Part shown: in pieces, positions 6,942 through 15,440 of the stretch
Position numbering within the stretch: position 1 is the first letter of the stretch
Layout: the number at the start of each line of letters is the position of its first letter
IMG/VR virus record: IMGVR_UViG_3300035670_000065
Coordinates: 1 to 64,000 of that record
Direction: 5' to 3' (one strand)
DNA: 64,000 nt
Origin: a virus
Position numbers and translations under genes: made by a program
The notes under the pieces: generated by a model
Database searches by the model: none
What the model was told of the DNA's origin: nothing
Seen by the model: only the letters and a program-made list of their open reading frames with translations

Positions 6942-7669
6942 CTATTGGAGTGTACAAATTAATATTATCTGATGGGTCATTCTACATAGGAAGATCTTGT
7001 AATATAGAAAAAAGGTTCTCTACCCATCTTTATGATATTAAGCACGGCAAGTCTAACAAAAAACTATTAGCTAAAGCAAATGAGGGTGTGCTTCCAATAG
7101 CATATGAAGTACTAGAAAAATGTAACACTATTGAAGATAGTAAGTTACGAGAAGTACATTGGATAAATGAACTTCGTGCAATACAGGAGGGATTGAATGT
7201 ATCACTTGGTGGAGAAGACATTCTGTACGGTGAGTCTAATGCCTCTTCTAAGTATAGTAATGCTCAGATACTAGAAGTTTTGATGTTGCTAGCTGAAGGT
7301 TCCTATACTCTAAAAGAAATTGAGGAGGAGACCGGAGTAGCAAAAGGTACTCTTACAGATATTACTACAGGTTCTAAGCACTTATGGCTTCAATCTGAAT
7401 CTCCCGAGCTGTATCAAAAAATGCAGGACAATGCATCTATCCGTAAAGCCAATAGTTTAGCAAATTTAGAAAAAGCTGTCAGATTTAAGCCCCTACAAGA
7501 GACCTACCCTGCATTAAAGAACCCTTCAGGTGAAAAAATAGAGATAGAGGGTACACTAACTAGCTTTGCTCAAAAGTACAATCTGCAGATAGGCAACTTA
7601 AGTAGTGTAATAAATGGCCGAAGAAAGTCCCACAAAGGCTGGACTTTATATAGGGAGAATGCATCATAG
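6938..7669 (+). CDS. GIY-YIG homing endonuclease in front of the helicase gene
   Basis: A 243-residue paralogue of the enzymes at 4200 and 25610. GIY-YIG motifs are GVY (4-6) and FYIG (15-18), with Arg26 (IEKRF) and a Glu in LREVHWI. The C-terminal modular DNA-binding unit includes SFAQKYNLQIGNLSSVINGR and ends SHKGWTLYRE. The reading frame runs directly into the 5' end of the helicase gene, which has no conventional start codon, so the insertion probably remodelled that start. Confidence 0.87.
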   Translation: MTIGVYKLILSDGSFYIGRSCNIEKRFSTHLYDIKHGKSNKKLLAKANEGVLPIAYEVLEKCNTIEDSKLREVHWINELRAIQEGLNVSLGGEDILYGESNASSKYSNAQILEVLMLLAEGSYTLKEIEEETGVAKGTLTDITTGSKHLWLQSESPELYQKMQDNASIRKANSLANLEKAVRFKPLQETYPALKNPSGEKIEIEGTLTSFAQKYNLQIGNLSSVINGRRKSHKGWTLYRENAS

Positions 7670-9039
7670 ATATATCTGCCGTAGTTCTACATAAGATCCT
7701 AACAGAAGGATCTTTGGATCTATGGGCTAAACTAAAGCTATCATTTCTTGACCCTGCCTATAGTTCGGTGTATAGTGCCTTATCTAGGCACTATAATCGT
7801 TACAATACGCTACCTACCTTTGAAGATCTAGAAGTATCCTTGCGAGAGGGTGCTACTCTTAAAGCTGTAGCGTCCCTAAAGTTGTTAGAAGCAGAGGACA
7901 TTAGTGCAGAAGTCGCTTTAGACGCTCTAATAGACCAATACACACAAAACGAGACAATTAAACTTCTAGATCGCTTCATTGATAAATTACCCCTTTACGA
8001 TACAACAGAAATTAAAGATAACCTAGCAAATATCGTTCTGACCCTAGATGAGAAAACTTTAACAACTGAAGGCGTTTTCTCCATGAACGACATTATGCTA
8101 TTTCAACAGGACGATGAACGTGCTAGAAATCGTGTTTTTCTTGGCCTTAATAATACATTTGATGCTGTTCTCAATGGCGTGGCACGTCAAGAGCTTATCC
8201 TCATTGGAGGTAAGAGGGGTTCTGGCAAATCTCTTACTGTTAATAATCTTATGGTTAATCAGTACGAAATGGGCAATTCCTGTCTCTACTTTTCTATAGA
8301 GATGACAGGCTACGAGACCCTAGAGCGGACCATGTCGATCCTAGCCGGAGTAAATCATCAGAACCTAAAGCAAAATAAGTTATCAGATGATGAGTTGCTT
8401 CGCCTAGTAAAAGCTAGAGCAGGTATGTTCCAGGATACAGACGATCTAGTATTGGACTTCATGAAGAAGAAAGATCGTTTCGAATTCGAACGTCGTCTAG
8501 TACGCGAGAAGCAGCTGAAACCTGATAACCAGATGGTGATTATTGATGACCGTGCGCTATCACTTACCAGTGTGGACTTACACATTGGTAAGATGAAAGC
8601 CAAGTTCGGAGATAAGTTATCTCTAGTCATTGTTGACTACTTGAACCAGATCGTTATTGAGGGTGGCTTCTCACAGTTTGACTGGCAGCCCCAGGTTGTA
8701 GTATCTAAGAAGCTAAAAGAAATCGCTCGCAAATACGATATTGTTATGGTATCTCCGTACCAGATCGACGCTAGTGGTGAGGCTAGATTCGCTAAAGGTA
8801 TTCTAGATGCGGCTGATATTGCTTTGACTATGGAAGCACATGATAAAGACCACGGTGCAGTAACTTTCGAAACTAGTAAGATTCGTGGGGGACGTGAAAT
8901 GAAATTCACTAGCCCCATTGATTGGGAAACACTTAAGATTAGTTCAACCGCTATCGACGCTCCAATTAAAAAAGAACCCGTAAAGAAGGCAGGCAAGAAG
9001 GCTGCTGAAGATGCTACGGATTTACCATGGGATGCTTAA
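7666..9039 (+). CDS. DnaB-like replicative DNA helicase
   Basis: A RecA-fold hexameric helicase that unwinds DNA 5'-3' at the fork. The first conventional start is TTG 7714 (441 residues). However, the frame is open back to 7654 and encodes a natural-looking helix (DISAVVLHKILTEGSLDLW), so the real N-terminus is probably an ATA or ATC codon near 7663-7672, just after GGGAG at 7653-7657. From TTG: N-terminal helical domain 1-120, Walker A (GGKRGSGKS) at about 165-173, and Walker B-type LVIVDYLNQ. A Lys-rich tail ends DLPWDA. Directly upstream is a homing endonuclease; primase follows two genes later. Confidence 0.88.
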   Translation: MDISAVVLHKILTEGSLDLWAKLKLSFLDPAYSSVYSALSRHYNRYNTLPTFEDLEVSLREGATLKAVASLKLLEAEDISAEVALDALIDQYTQNETIKLLDRFIDKLPLYDTTEIKDNLANIVLTLDEKTLTTEGVFSMNDIMLFQQDDERARNRVFLGLNNTFDAVLNGVARQELILIGGKRGSGKSLTVNNLMVNQYEMGNSCLYFSIEMTGYETLERTMSILAGVNHQNLKQNKLSDDELLRLVKARAGMFQDTDDLVLDFMKKKDRFEFERRLVREKQLKPDNQMVIIDDRALSLTSVDLHIGKMKAKFGDKLSLVIVDYLNQIVIEGGFSQFDWQPQVVVSKKLKEIARKYDIVMVSPYQIDASGEARFAKGILDAADIALTMEAHDKDHGAVTFETSKIRGGREMKFTSPIDWETLKISSTAIDAPIKKEPVKKAGKKAAEDATDLPWDA

Positions 9040-9273
9040 ATGACCGAAGAACACAAACTACAGAAACTCGTTAATAACTTAAAGCGTAGAGATGAAGAAT
9101 CCTATAATAGTATCAATAGGTATAGTGCTTGGGATGGAGTTCTAAGTATAGAGCAGCGTTTAGCCCTTACAGAGGGCAGAGCTATGGATGCGCTAATGGC
9201 TATAACTATTCTATCTAAATACATAATAGAGAAAGAAGATGAGCGACTACGTAGAAACCCTACTGAAGGATAA
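9040..9273 (+). CDS. Hypothetical helical protein
   Basis: A 77-residue charged, probably all-helical protein placed between helicase and primase genes; its stop overlaps the primase start by 35 bases. A helicase- or primase-associated role is only suggested by position. Confidence 0.6.
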   Translation: MTEEHKLQKLVNNLKRRDEESYNSINRYSAWDGVLSIEQRLALTEGRAMDALMAITILSKYIIEKEDERLRRNPTEG

Positions 9274-10123
9274 AGGCGTATACTATAACTACTCAGGTGC
9301 TGACGTAGTTGTTAAGTGCCTGAATCCCGATCACGATGATTCCAACCCGTCACTTCGTATTGACAAAGTGACGGGTGCTTTCCATTGCTTCGCTTGTGGT
9401 TTCAAAGGAAACATCTTTAGGTACTTTGGTGTTCTTACTAATCAGTCCTTCCTCAAAGTAGCAAAGCTAAAAGAGAAGATCAAGCAATTACGAATTGACA
9501 GAGAAGGGCTTGAAATCCCTCCGGTCGCAGTCCCATTTACACGCAGTTATCGCGGAATTAGCGCCCACACACTAGTGCATTTTAATGCCTTTTATCTTCC
9601 GGGTGAATCGAAAGAGTTAAGAGGTATGGAAGATAGAATCATATTCCCTATTAGGGATATTACTGATAAAGTAGTAATGTTTTTAGGAAGGCATACATTA
9701 AGCGATGGGAACCCTCGATACCTTAATTATCCTAGTGGTGTTAGTATTCCTCTTTTCCCTAGTCGACTCTCCGTAAGACGGCACAGTATTGTTCTAGTAG
9801 AAGGTATAATGGATATGATGAATTGCTACGACAAGGGACTAGATAATGTAGTATGTACCTTTGGTACTAATACACTACAGAAGAATACAAAAGAGAAACT
9901 GCTGCCATTTAGAACTCAGGGAGTTACTAAAGTATACATAATGTTTGATGGGGATGAGGCTGGACGCAAAGCAGCAGCTACGATTAAGCCTCTAATTGAA
10001 GAACTTGAATACGAAGTAGAAATTATTAAGTTACAAGACGATCAAGACCCTGGTGAACTAAGTCAAGACTATATTGATAGCATAAAGGAATATGTGAATG
10101 AAACCTTGTCCGTTCTGCGGTAA
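9239..10123 (+). CDS. DnaG-type primase
   Basis: A 294-residue compact primase that makes RNA primers for lagging-strand synthesis. The N-terminal zinc-binding domain is CLNPDHDDSNPSLRI followed by FHCFACGFKGNIF (CHC2-like; residues about 24-60). The Toprim catalytic domain shows VLVEGIMDMM and IMFDGDEAGRKA. It is much shorter than DnaG and lacks a C-terminal helicase-binding domain, as in many phage primases. It should pair with the DnaB-like helicase two genes upstream. Confidence 0.9.
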   Translation: MSDYVETLLKDKGVYYNYSGADVVVKCLNPDHDDSNPSLRIDKVTGAFHCFACGFKGNIFRYFGVLTNQSFLKVAKLKEKIKQLRIDREGLEIPPVAVPFTRSYRGISAHTLVHFNAFYLPGESKELRGMEDRIIFPIRDITDKVVMFLGRHTLSDGNPRYLNYPSGVSIPLFPSRLSVRRHSIVLVEGIMDMMNCYDKGLDNVVCTFGTNTLQKNTKEKLLPFRTQGVTKVYIMFDGDEAGRKAAATIKPLIEELEYEVEIIKLQDDQDPGELSQDYIDSIKEYVNETLSVLR

Positions 10124-10346
10124 AGAAGTTGATATGGAAGAACCTGATACTCTATACCCAAGTGGGGTTGGTTGGGCATATAGTGAGCGAAGTGGTCTTA
10201 GACATTTTGTCAGTTTTCGTGATGTGCCAAAAGAACAGTGGTGCTACAGTATGAATTGCCCCGAAACTACAGGTGGATGTGGCGCAGAAATGGTTGGTAA
10301 TTCTAAGCAAGAAGCGATTGACAAGTGGAACAGGAGAGTTCAATAA
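10098..10346 (+). CDS. Lar-like zinc-ribbon protein
   Basis: An 82-residue protein beginning MKPCPFCGKEVDM, with a later CYSMNCPETTGGCGAE and the ending EAIDKWNRRV. This is the layout of the Lar (restriction alleviation) family of small zinc ribbons, common in phages. Lar relieves type I restriction, but most family members are untested. It overlaps primase on its 5' side, and its stop overlaps the polymerase ATG as TAATG. Confidence 0.75.
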   Translation: MKPCPFCGKEVDMEEPDTLYPSGVGWAYSERSGLRHFVSFRDVPKEQWCYSMNCPETTGGCGAEMVGNSKQEAIDKWNRRVQ

Positions 10347-12631
10347 TGAGAATAGCACTAATAGACAAAACACCTAACCGCACAAGATACGACCAATACT
10401 TTAAGTTCGATTTCGAGCACTTCCATCTATGTTCAGAACCTAAGCAAAAGGTTCTGAAGGCAGATGTTGATATTATTATAGATACGAATGAATTTGATTA
10501 CATCGTTCTAGTGGGGGCTGAAGCGTCCAAGCATTTTGCTAAAGTGAGCGTTACTAATAGTGCCGGATTGCTTGTGGATGACAAGTACCTTCCTATTAGC
10601 AACCCCGCTATGCTTGCATTCCGCCCTGAGGGTAAGCCAGATTTCGAACGTGCAGTAGATAAGATACATAAATACATTAGTGGAGATTTGAAAGTAGGAT
10701 CTCTAATGGGCGACTTTAAAGGAATTGAAGATGAGCAGGAAGCGTTTGACTTCTTACAAGAAATACTCGATAGCGGCGCAACATACGTCGCAATGGATAC
10801 AGAAACGACGGCGCTTTATCCGCGCGATGGCTACGTACTCGGGATCTCATTATCCTATAAACCTAAGCATGGCAGATATATATCAACTGATGTATTCAGC
10901 GAGCGTTGTGTCGATCAACTCCAGAGCATTTGTGACACTAAAAAAATAGTATTCCACAATCGCAAGTTTGACGAAAAGATGCTTAGGTATCATTTCGACC
11001 TTAAGTTTCAAGCAGACTGCGACGACACTATGGTGGAGCACTACGTGCTCGATGAGACTGAAGGAACACACGGTCTAAAAGCACTGGCCATCAAGTACAC
11101 AGACTACGCTGACTACGATACTGAACTGGATGAGTTTAGGGAGAACTACTGCAAGCAGCACGGTATGCTAAAGGAGAACTTCACTTATGATCTTATTCCT
11201 TTTGATATTATCTCTACCTATGCTGCGATTGATACCGCAGTTACCCTAGAGCTGCACAATAAGTTCCGTCCTCTAATTGCGAAAAACCCTAAATTGGAGA
11301 ATCTGTACAAGACTCTCATGATTCCAGGAGTTAAGTTCCTGATGGAAATGGAAGAAGTAGGAATTCCAATGTCCATAGAGCGACTGAAAGGTGCTGAGAA
11401 GTACCTAGACGAAGAGATTGCTAAGGCTAAAGAAGCCGTTTATACATTTGAGGAGGTAAAGCGCTTTGAACAGGATAAAGGTAGTATCTTCAACCCAAAC
11501 TCAGTACCCCAACTCAGAACTGTGTTATTTGACTATGTCGGCCTCACTCCTACAGGAAAGCTTACAAAAGCGGGGGCGTTGTCAACAGACGCAGAAGTTC
11601 TCGAAGAATTATCAGAAGAACATCCCCTCCCTGCTGCAATCCTCAAAGTACGTCAACTAGGAAAAATCCGTAGTTCGTATATTAGTAAAATCCTACCGGA
11701 ACTAGACAAAGATGGACGAATTCGTACTAATTTTAACCTTACTTTCACCACTTCTGGCCGTTTATCTAGCAGCGGTAAATTTAATGCACAACAAATTCCG
11801 CGCGATGACCCAATCATTAAAGGATGCATTGTCGCACCAGCAGGATATAAGATCGTAAGCCAAGACTTAACAACTGCTGAAATGTTTTATGCAGCGGTTC
11901 TTAGTAAAGACAAGGCACTACAATCTGTATTCTCTCAAGGTGGTGACTTCCACTCAACCATTGCTAGAATGGTATTTAACCTGCCCTGTCCAGTAGAGGA
12001 TGTTAAGAAGTTATTTCCTTTAGATCGTCAGGCAGCTAAAGCAGTATCCTTCGGTATTCTATACGGTTCTGGCCCACAAAAAGTGGCAGATACCGTGAAT
12101 AAAGAAGGTGGTAACATGGATATTTCTGATGCACAGGAAGTTATTAAGCAGTACTTTAATACCTTCCACAAATTGAAAGATTGGTTAAATGAGCGTAAGC
12201 AGTTTATTTCAGCAAACGGATATACGTACAGCTTCTTTGGAAGAAAACGTCGCCTCCCTAATGTCTTCAGCACAGATAAAGGAATTGCAAGTCACGAAGT
12301 GCGAAGCGGGATCAATATGGAAGTCCAATCCCTCGCTTCTGACATTAACTTACTCGGAGCTATTGAAACAGCACAAGAACTTAGAGAACGAGGGGTGGAC
12401 GGTAAGATATTTATGCTTGTACACGACTCCATCGTTGGCCTCGTCAGGGACGATCATGTTGAACTTTACTGTGAGATACTCAAACGAAACACTCAGAAAG
12501 ACAGAGGATGTAACATACCGGGCTTCCCAATCGGTGTAGACCAAGAAGTCGGACAAGACTACAGCTTCGGAAAGTTTGAAAAGACATATGAACTTAAATC
12601 AGATATCCTTTCCCGTATACTGCCTAAGTAA
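10346..12631 (+). CDS. DNA polymerase, family A, with 3'-5' exonuclease domain
   Basis: A 761-residue replicative polymerase. ATG 10346 is used, with AGGAG at 10332-10336; an in-frame GTG at 10325 is less likely. The 3'-5' exonuclease motif DTETT starts at 151. Polymerase motif A is QDLTTAE with D507; motif B is RQAAKAVSFGILYG from R561; motif C is VHDSIV with D694. Motif A has Thr-Thr where Pol I has Ser-Gln, as in T5 polymerase. There is no separate 5'-3' nuclease domain; that activity is supplied by the gene at 21333. Confidence 0.95.
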   Translation: MRIALIDKTPNRTRYDQYFKFDFEHFHLCSEPKQKVLKADVDIIIDTNEFDYIVLVGAEASKHFAKVSVTNSAGLLVDDKYLPISNPAMLAFRPEGKPDFERAVDKIHKYISGDLKVGSLMGDFKGIEDEQEAFDFLQEILDSGATYVAMDTETTALYPRDGYVLGISLSYKPKHGRYISTDVFSERCVDQLQSICDTKKIVFHNRKFDEKMLRYHFDLKFQADCDDTMVEHYVLDETEGTHGLKALAIKYTDYADYDTELDEFRENYCKQHGMLKENFTYDLIPFDIISTYAAIDTAVTLELHNKFRPLIAKNPKLENLYKTLMIPGVKFLMEMEEVGIPMSIERLKGAEKYLDEEIAKAKEAVYTFEEVKRFEQDKGSIFNPNSVPQLRTVLFDYVGLTPTGKLTKAGALSTDAEVLEELSEEHPLPAAILKVRQLGKIRSSYISKILPELDKDGRIRTNFNLTFTTSGRLSSSGKFNAQQIPRDDPIIKGCIVAPAGYKIVSQDLTTAEMFYAAVLSKDKALQSVFSQGGDFHSTIARMVFNLPCPVEDVKKLFPLDRQAAKAVSFGILYGSGPQKVADTVNKEGGNMDISDAQEVIKQYFNTFHKLKDWLNERKQFISANGYTYSFFGRKRRLPNVFSTDKGIASHEVRSGINMEVQSLASDINLLGAIETAQELRERGVDGKIFMLVHDSIVGLVRDDHVELYCEILKRNTQKDRGCNIPGFPIGVDQEVGQDYSFGKFEKTYELKSDILSRILPK

Positions 12632-13091
12632 GTTCCCTCCGTCCCAAGTGGACGGAGTGAGTTTCTACATATCAGGTGACAAAGTATCCGTCATTGATGA
12701 TAAGAACGTAGAGGGGGGTAGTTTAGCTCGACGCAGACTACATTTACATATGAATGACGTAAAGCTGTATAAGCTAAAGTACGCGATCTTCTTTTTAGCA
12801 GACCTAATCAAACTGGCTAATCCTAAGCAGTGGTTTGTGGACTCTAATGGTAAGTGCTTTATCTATACTAAAACACATAATGTACCTCTACAGTTCTATG
12901 AGATTTCTAGCGTTGAGAGGCTTCCGTCCTGCACTATCATACAAGCTAAGGGAGTACATGGGAAACACAAAGTGCTGTACCCTCCGACACCAGAACAGAA
13001 GTATGTAGGCTTTCTAAAGATGAGTGCACATAGCTACGTAATCTACGGATTTTATGAAACCAAAGAAAAAGACACTAGGAGAAAAATATGA
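12588..13091 (+). CDS. Hypothetical protein
   Basis: Up to 167 residues, with an uncertain start. ATG 12588 lies inside the polymerase gene; a GTG at about 12648 after the polymerase stop is also possible, because the convincing part of the protein starts around VDGVSFYISGDKVSV. Mostly beta-strand-like with basic patches. It sits between polymerase and a zinc-ribbon gene. No motif is recognised. Confidence 0.55.
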   Translation: MNLNQISFPVYCLSKFPPSQVDGVSFYISGDKVSVIDDKNVEGGSLARRRLHLHMNDVKLYKLKYAIFFLADLIKLANPKQWFVDSNGKCFIYTKTHNVPLQFYEISSVERLPSCTIIQAKGVHGKHKVLYPPTPEQKYVGFLKMSAHSYVIYGFYETKEKDTRRKI

Positions 13092-13342
13092 ATACTGATG
13101 ACTTTTTTAACTTGCCAGAAGAAGACCAAGAACGCTTAGCCAGGAACTGGGATAAACGTAGAGCTATTAAGCATCGTATGGACATGTATAGGGAACGGGA
13201 AGCTGAACTACTACAGGAACTTAGGGATATTCAAAATAAGTGCCAACACTGGATAGCTACTAAAGATTACGAAGGGGCAGATAGTAGTCAATATCTAGTT
13301 ACCTGCCCAGACTGCGGTTCAGCGTGGTACGAGGATGCCTAA
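13088..13342 (+). CDS. Small zinc-finger-like protein
   Basis: An 84-residue protein with a charged coiled-coil first half (EREAELLQELRDIQNKCQHW) and a C-terminal CPDCG motif. Together with the upstream CQHW this could form a C/H zinc site. Overlaps its neighbours by 4-8 bases. Unknown function. Confidence 0.6.
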   Translation: MNTDDFFNLPEEDQERLARNWDKRRAIKHRMDMYREREAELLQELRDIQNKCQHWIATKDYEGADSSQYLVTCPDCGSAWYEDA

Positions 13343-14621
13343 AGCCGTCATATCAAATCGTATCTACATGGATCTGCCTGAAGACAAGCACGCATTATTT
13401 CAAGCACTCACATATAAGATAGAGATATCAGGTCACCTAGTACACGGTGCCAAACAGCGTGCAGAGATTATCAGAAACTATCGGATGGTAACACCTAAGA
13501 TAGTTTCCATTCCGCAAGGTAGGTTAGACTTAATACCTCCAGGATACGAAATCATAGATAAACGAGTCATAGAGTTCGAAGATTTTCCTGCGCCGAAGTT
13601 CGATTTATTTCCAGAACAAACTATTATCTACGATGAAGTAAATGACTCCTGCTTCATTAACGCACTACCTGGCTGGGGTAAGACCTTTACAGCCTTGCAT
13701 ATAGCCCACAAGCTAGGGCAAAAGACTCTGGTGGTAACACATACATCTGCCCTAAGAGACCAATGGATTGGGGAAGTGGAGAAGCTGTATGGATTCAAAC
13801 CTGGTATTATTGGCGGTGGGGATTACAATACTGGTAGCCCTATTGTGGTTGGAAATGTTCAAAGTCTTGTCAATAATATGGGACACGTTGCTAAGTCGTA
13901 CGGAACTCTTATCATGGACGAAGCGCACCATACTCCTGCTACTACTTTTACTAATCTCATCAACGAGTGTCATGCTAGGTATAGGATTGCACTTAGTGGG
14001 ACTATGACTCGTAAGGACGGTAAGCATATTTTATTCCCAGACTACTTTGGACCTAAAGTGTATAAACCGCCCCAAAATAATACGATGAATCCCACGATTC
14101 ACTGCATTAAGTTGGGAACTCAGTTACCTTATGGCAAGACGTGGGCAGACAAAGTAACTGCTCTACTAGAAGATCCTGAGTACATTCAGCTAATAGCGTC
14201 ACTGGCTGCAATTAAGGCTAATGAAGGACATAAAGTACTAATCATCGCTGATAGAGTACAATTTATGCATAAGCTCAAGAAGACCTTAGGTGAACGCGCA
14301 GTCGTGGTAATTGGGGAAACTAAGGATAGAGACGCCGAAATGCAGAAGATCAAGGATGGATCGGCAGAGATTATCTGTGGCTCTAGGCAAATCTTTAGTG
14401 AAGGTATCTCCCTTAACATTCTTAGCTGCCTAATAATGGCTGTACCTATTGTAAATCCTGCAACTTTGGAACAGGTCATCGGACGTATCATGCGTCTAGC
14501 AGATGGCAAGTTAGATCCAGTAGTAGTAGACCTACATTTTAAAGGTAAGGCCGAGAACAATCAGGCAAGCGCAAGATTAGGCTTCTATCTCGAAAAGGGA
14601 TGGGAAGTAAAGATACTCTAG
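13335..14621 (+). CDS. SF2 DNA helicase (UvsW / T5 D10-like)
   Basis: A 428-residue superfamily 2 helicase. Walker A is PGWGKT (112-117), DEAHH is at 195-199, motif III is LSGTMTRKDGK, and the second RecA domain has QVIGRIMRL with the arginine finger. An N-terminal 90-residue domain precedes the core. UvsW-type helicases remodel branched DNA and migrate forks, which fits the SbcCD- and Hjc-like genes downstream. It is the last gene before a promoter at 14640. Confidence 0.88.
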   Translation: MPKAVISNRIYMDLPEDKHALFQALTYKIEISGHLVHGAKQRAEIIRNYRMVTPKIVSIPQGRLDLIPPGYEIIDKRVIEFEDFPAPKFDLFPEQTIIYDEVNDSCFINALPGWGKTFTALHIAHKLGQKTLVVTHTSALRDQWIGEVEKLYGFKPGIIGGGDYNTGSPIVVGNVQSLVNNMGHVAKSYGTLIMDEAHHTPATTFTNLINECHARYRIALSGTMTRKDGKHILFPDYFGPKVYKPPQNNTMNPTIHCIKLGTQLPYGKTWADKVTALLEDPEYIQLIASLAAIKANEGHKVLIIADRVQFMHKLKKTLGERAVVVIGETKDRDAEMQKIKDGSAEIICGSRQIFSEGISLNILSCLIMAVPIVNPATLEQVIGRIMRLADGKLDPVVVDLHFKGKAENNQASARLGFYLEKGWEVKIL

Positions 14622-14639
14622 GGGATTAAAATTTTGAAC

Positions 14640-14668
14640 TTGCAAAATCTAGTCAAACATAGTATAAT
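14640..14668 (+). promoter_or_regulatory. Sigma-70-type promoter
   Basis: TTGCAA (14640-14645), 17-base spacer, TATAAT (14663-14668). The preceding ATTTTGAACTTG matches the region in front of the 5020 promoter. It would drive the small gene at 14687 and the SSB gene. Confidence 0.7.
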
Positions 14669-14686
14669 ATTATTTGTGAGTGGGAA

Positions 14687-15058
14687 ATGTCAACATTATT
14701 TTACAACTGGAAAACTGTAGAAACAGAATCCAAAGGCAACCCATTCAGTGCCGTAGAAATACTGACGAAACTACTCAATGGTAGAATTCTGAAGTATGGT
14801 CTACTTAGAAGATTAAAGGGTAGTAGTTTCTTATTGAATCCTATAAAAATCCTTTCTGAAAAGAGCGTAGATATTTTATATGTCTACCAATATCTTATCC
14901 TGGCATCTCAGAGAGATTACTCCCTTTATCATTTATATGGAATTAAATCTTTACCGCTTTCATACTATCCTGAACTACGATTAGATAGCATAAAGACTAA
15001 CCCATTACTTGAAGTAACTAAAACCGATATACTCTTTAAATACGAGGAATTAAATTAA
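14687..15058 (+). CDS. Orphan hypothetical protein upstream of SSB
   Basis: A 123-residue, leucine- and tyrosine-rich protein without recognised motif, noticeably AT-rich. It has its own promoter and ends one base before the SSB ATG. The AT content and promoter type resemble those of the homing endonucleases, but there is no nuclease motif. It may be a co-travelling or remnant gene. Confidence 0.55.
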   Translation: MSTLFYNWKTVETESKGNPFSAVEILTKLLNGRILKYGLLRRLKGSSFLLNPIKILSEKSVDILYVYQYLILASQRDYSLYHLYGIKSLPLSYYPELRLDSIKTNPLLEVTKTDILFKYEELN

Positions 15059-15440
15059 ATGTCATTAAACTTTTCACAAACAAAGGGCAAGGCCCAAAGT
15101 AAGAAACTTGATAGTTTTGAATATAAAGACGGAGAAAATACTGTTCGTCTTATTGGTGGAGTTCTTCCACGCTATGTATACTGGCTTAAAGGCACAAATG
15201 GTAAAGATATTCCTGTTGAGTGCCTTGCTTTCGACCGTCAGGCAGAGAAATTCAACAACTTAGAGACGGATCACGTTCCTGCGTACTTCCCGGATAAGAA
15301 GTGTTCATGGGCATATAGCATTAATTGTATTGATCCTAGCGACGGTAAGATTAAGGTACTTAATCTTAAAAAGAAGCTATTTGAGCAGATCCTTAGTGCA
15401 GCCGACGATCTAGGCGATCCTACTGATTATGACACTGGGT
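15059..15440 (+). CDS. gp32-like single-stranded DNA-binding protein, exon 1
   Basis: Exon 1 encodes residues 1-127 plus the first base of a Trp codon: FEYKDGENTVRLIGGVLPRY, VECLAFDRQ, WAYSINCID and FEQILSAADDLGDPTDYDTG. The pattern is that of phage gp32-type OB-fold proteins, which coat single-stranded DNA at forks and recombination intermediates. Read without splicing, the frame ends after five unrelated codons at 15454. Joining 15440 to 16610 restores the expected GWDVVFKRAKTGPLPFNVEY and gives a 213-residue protein. Confidence 0.88.
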
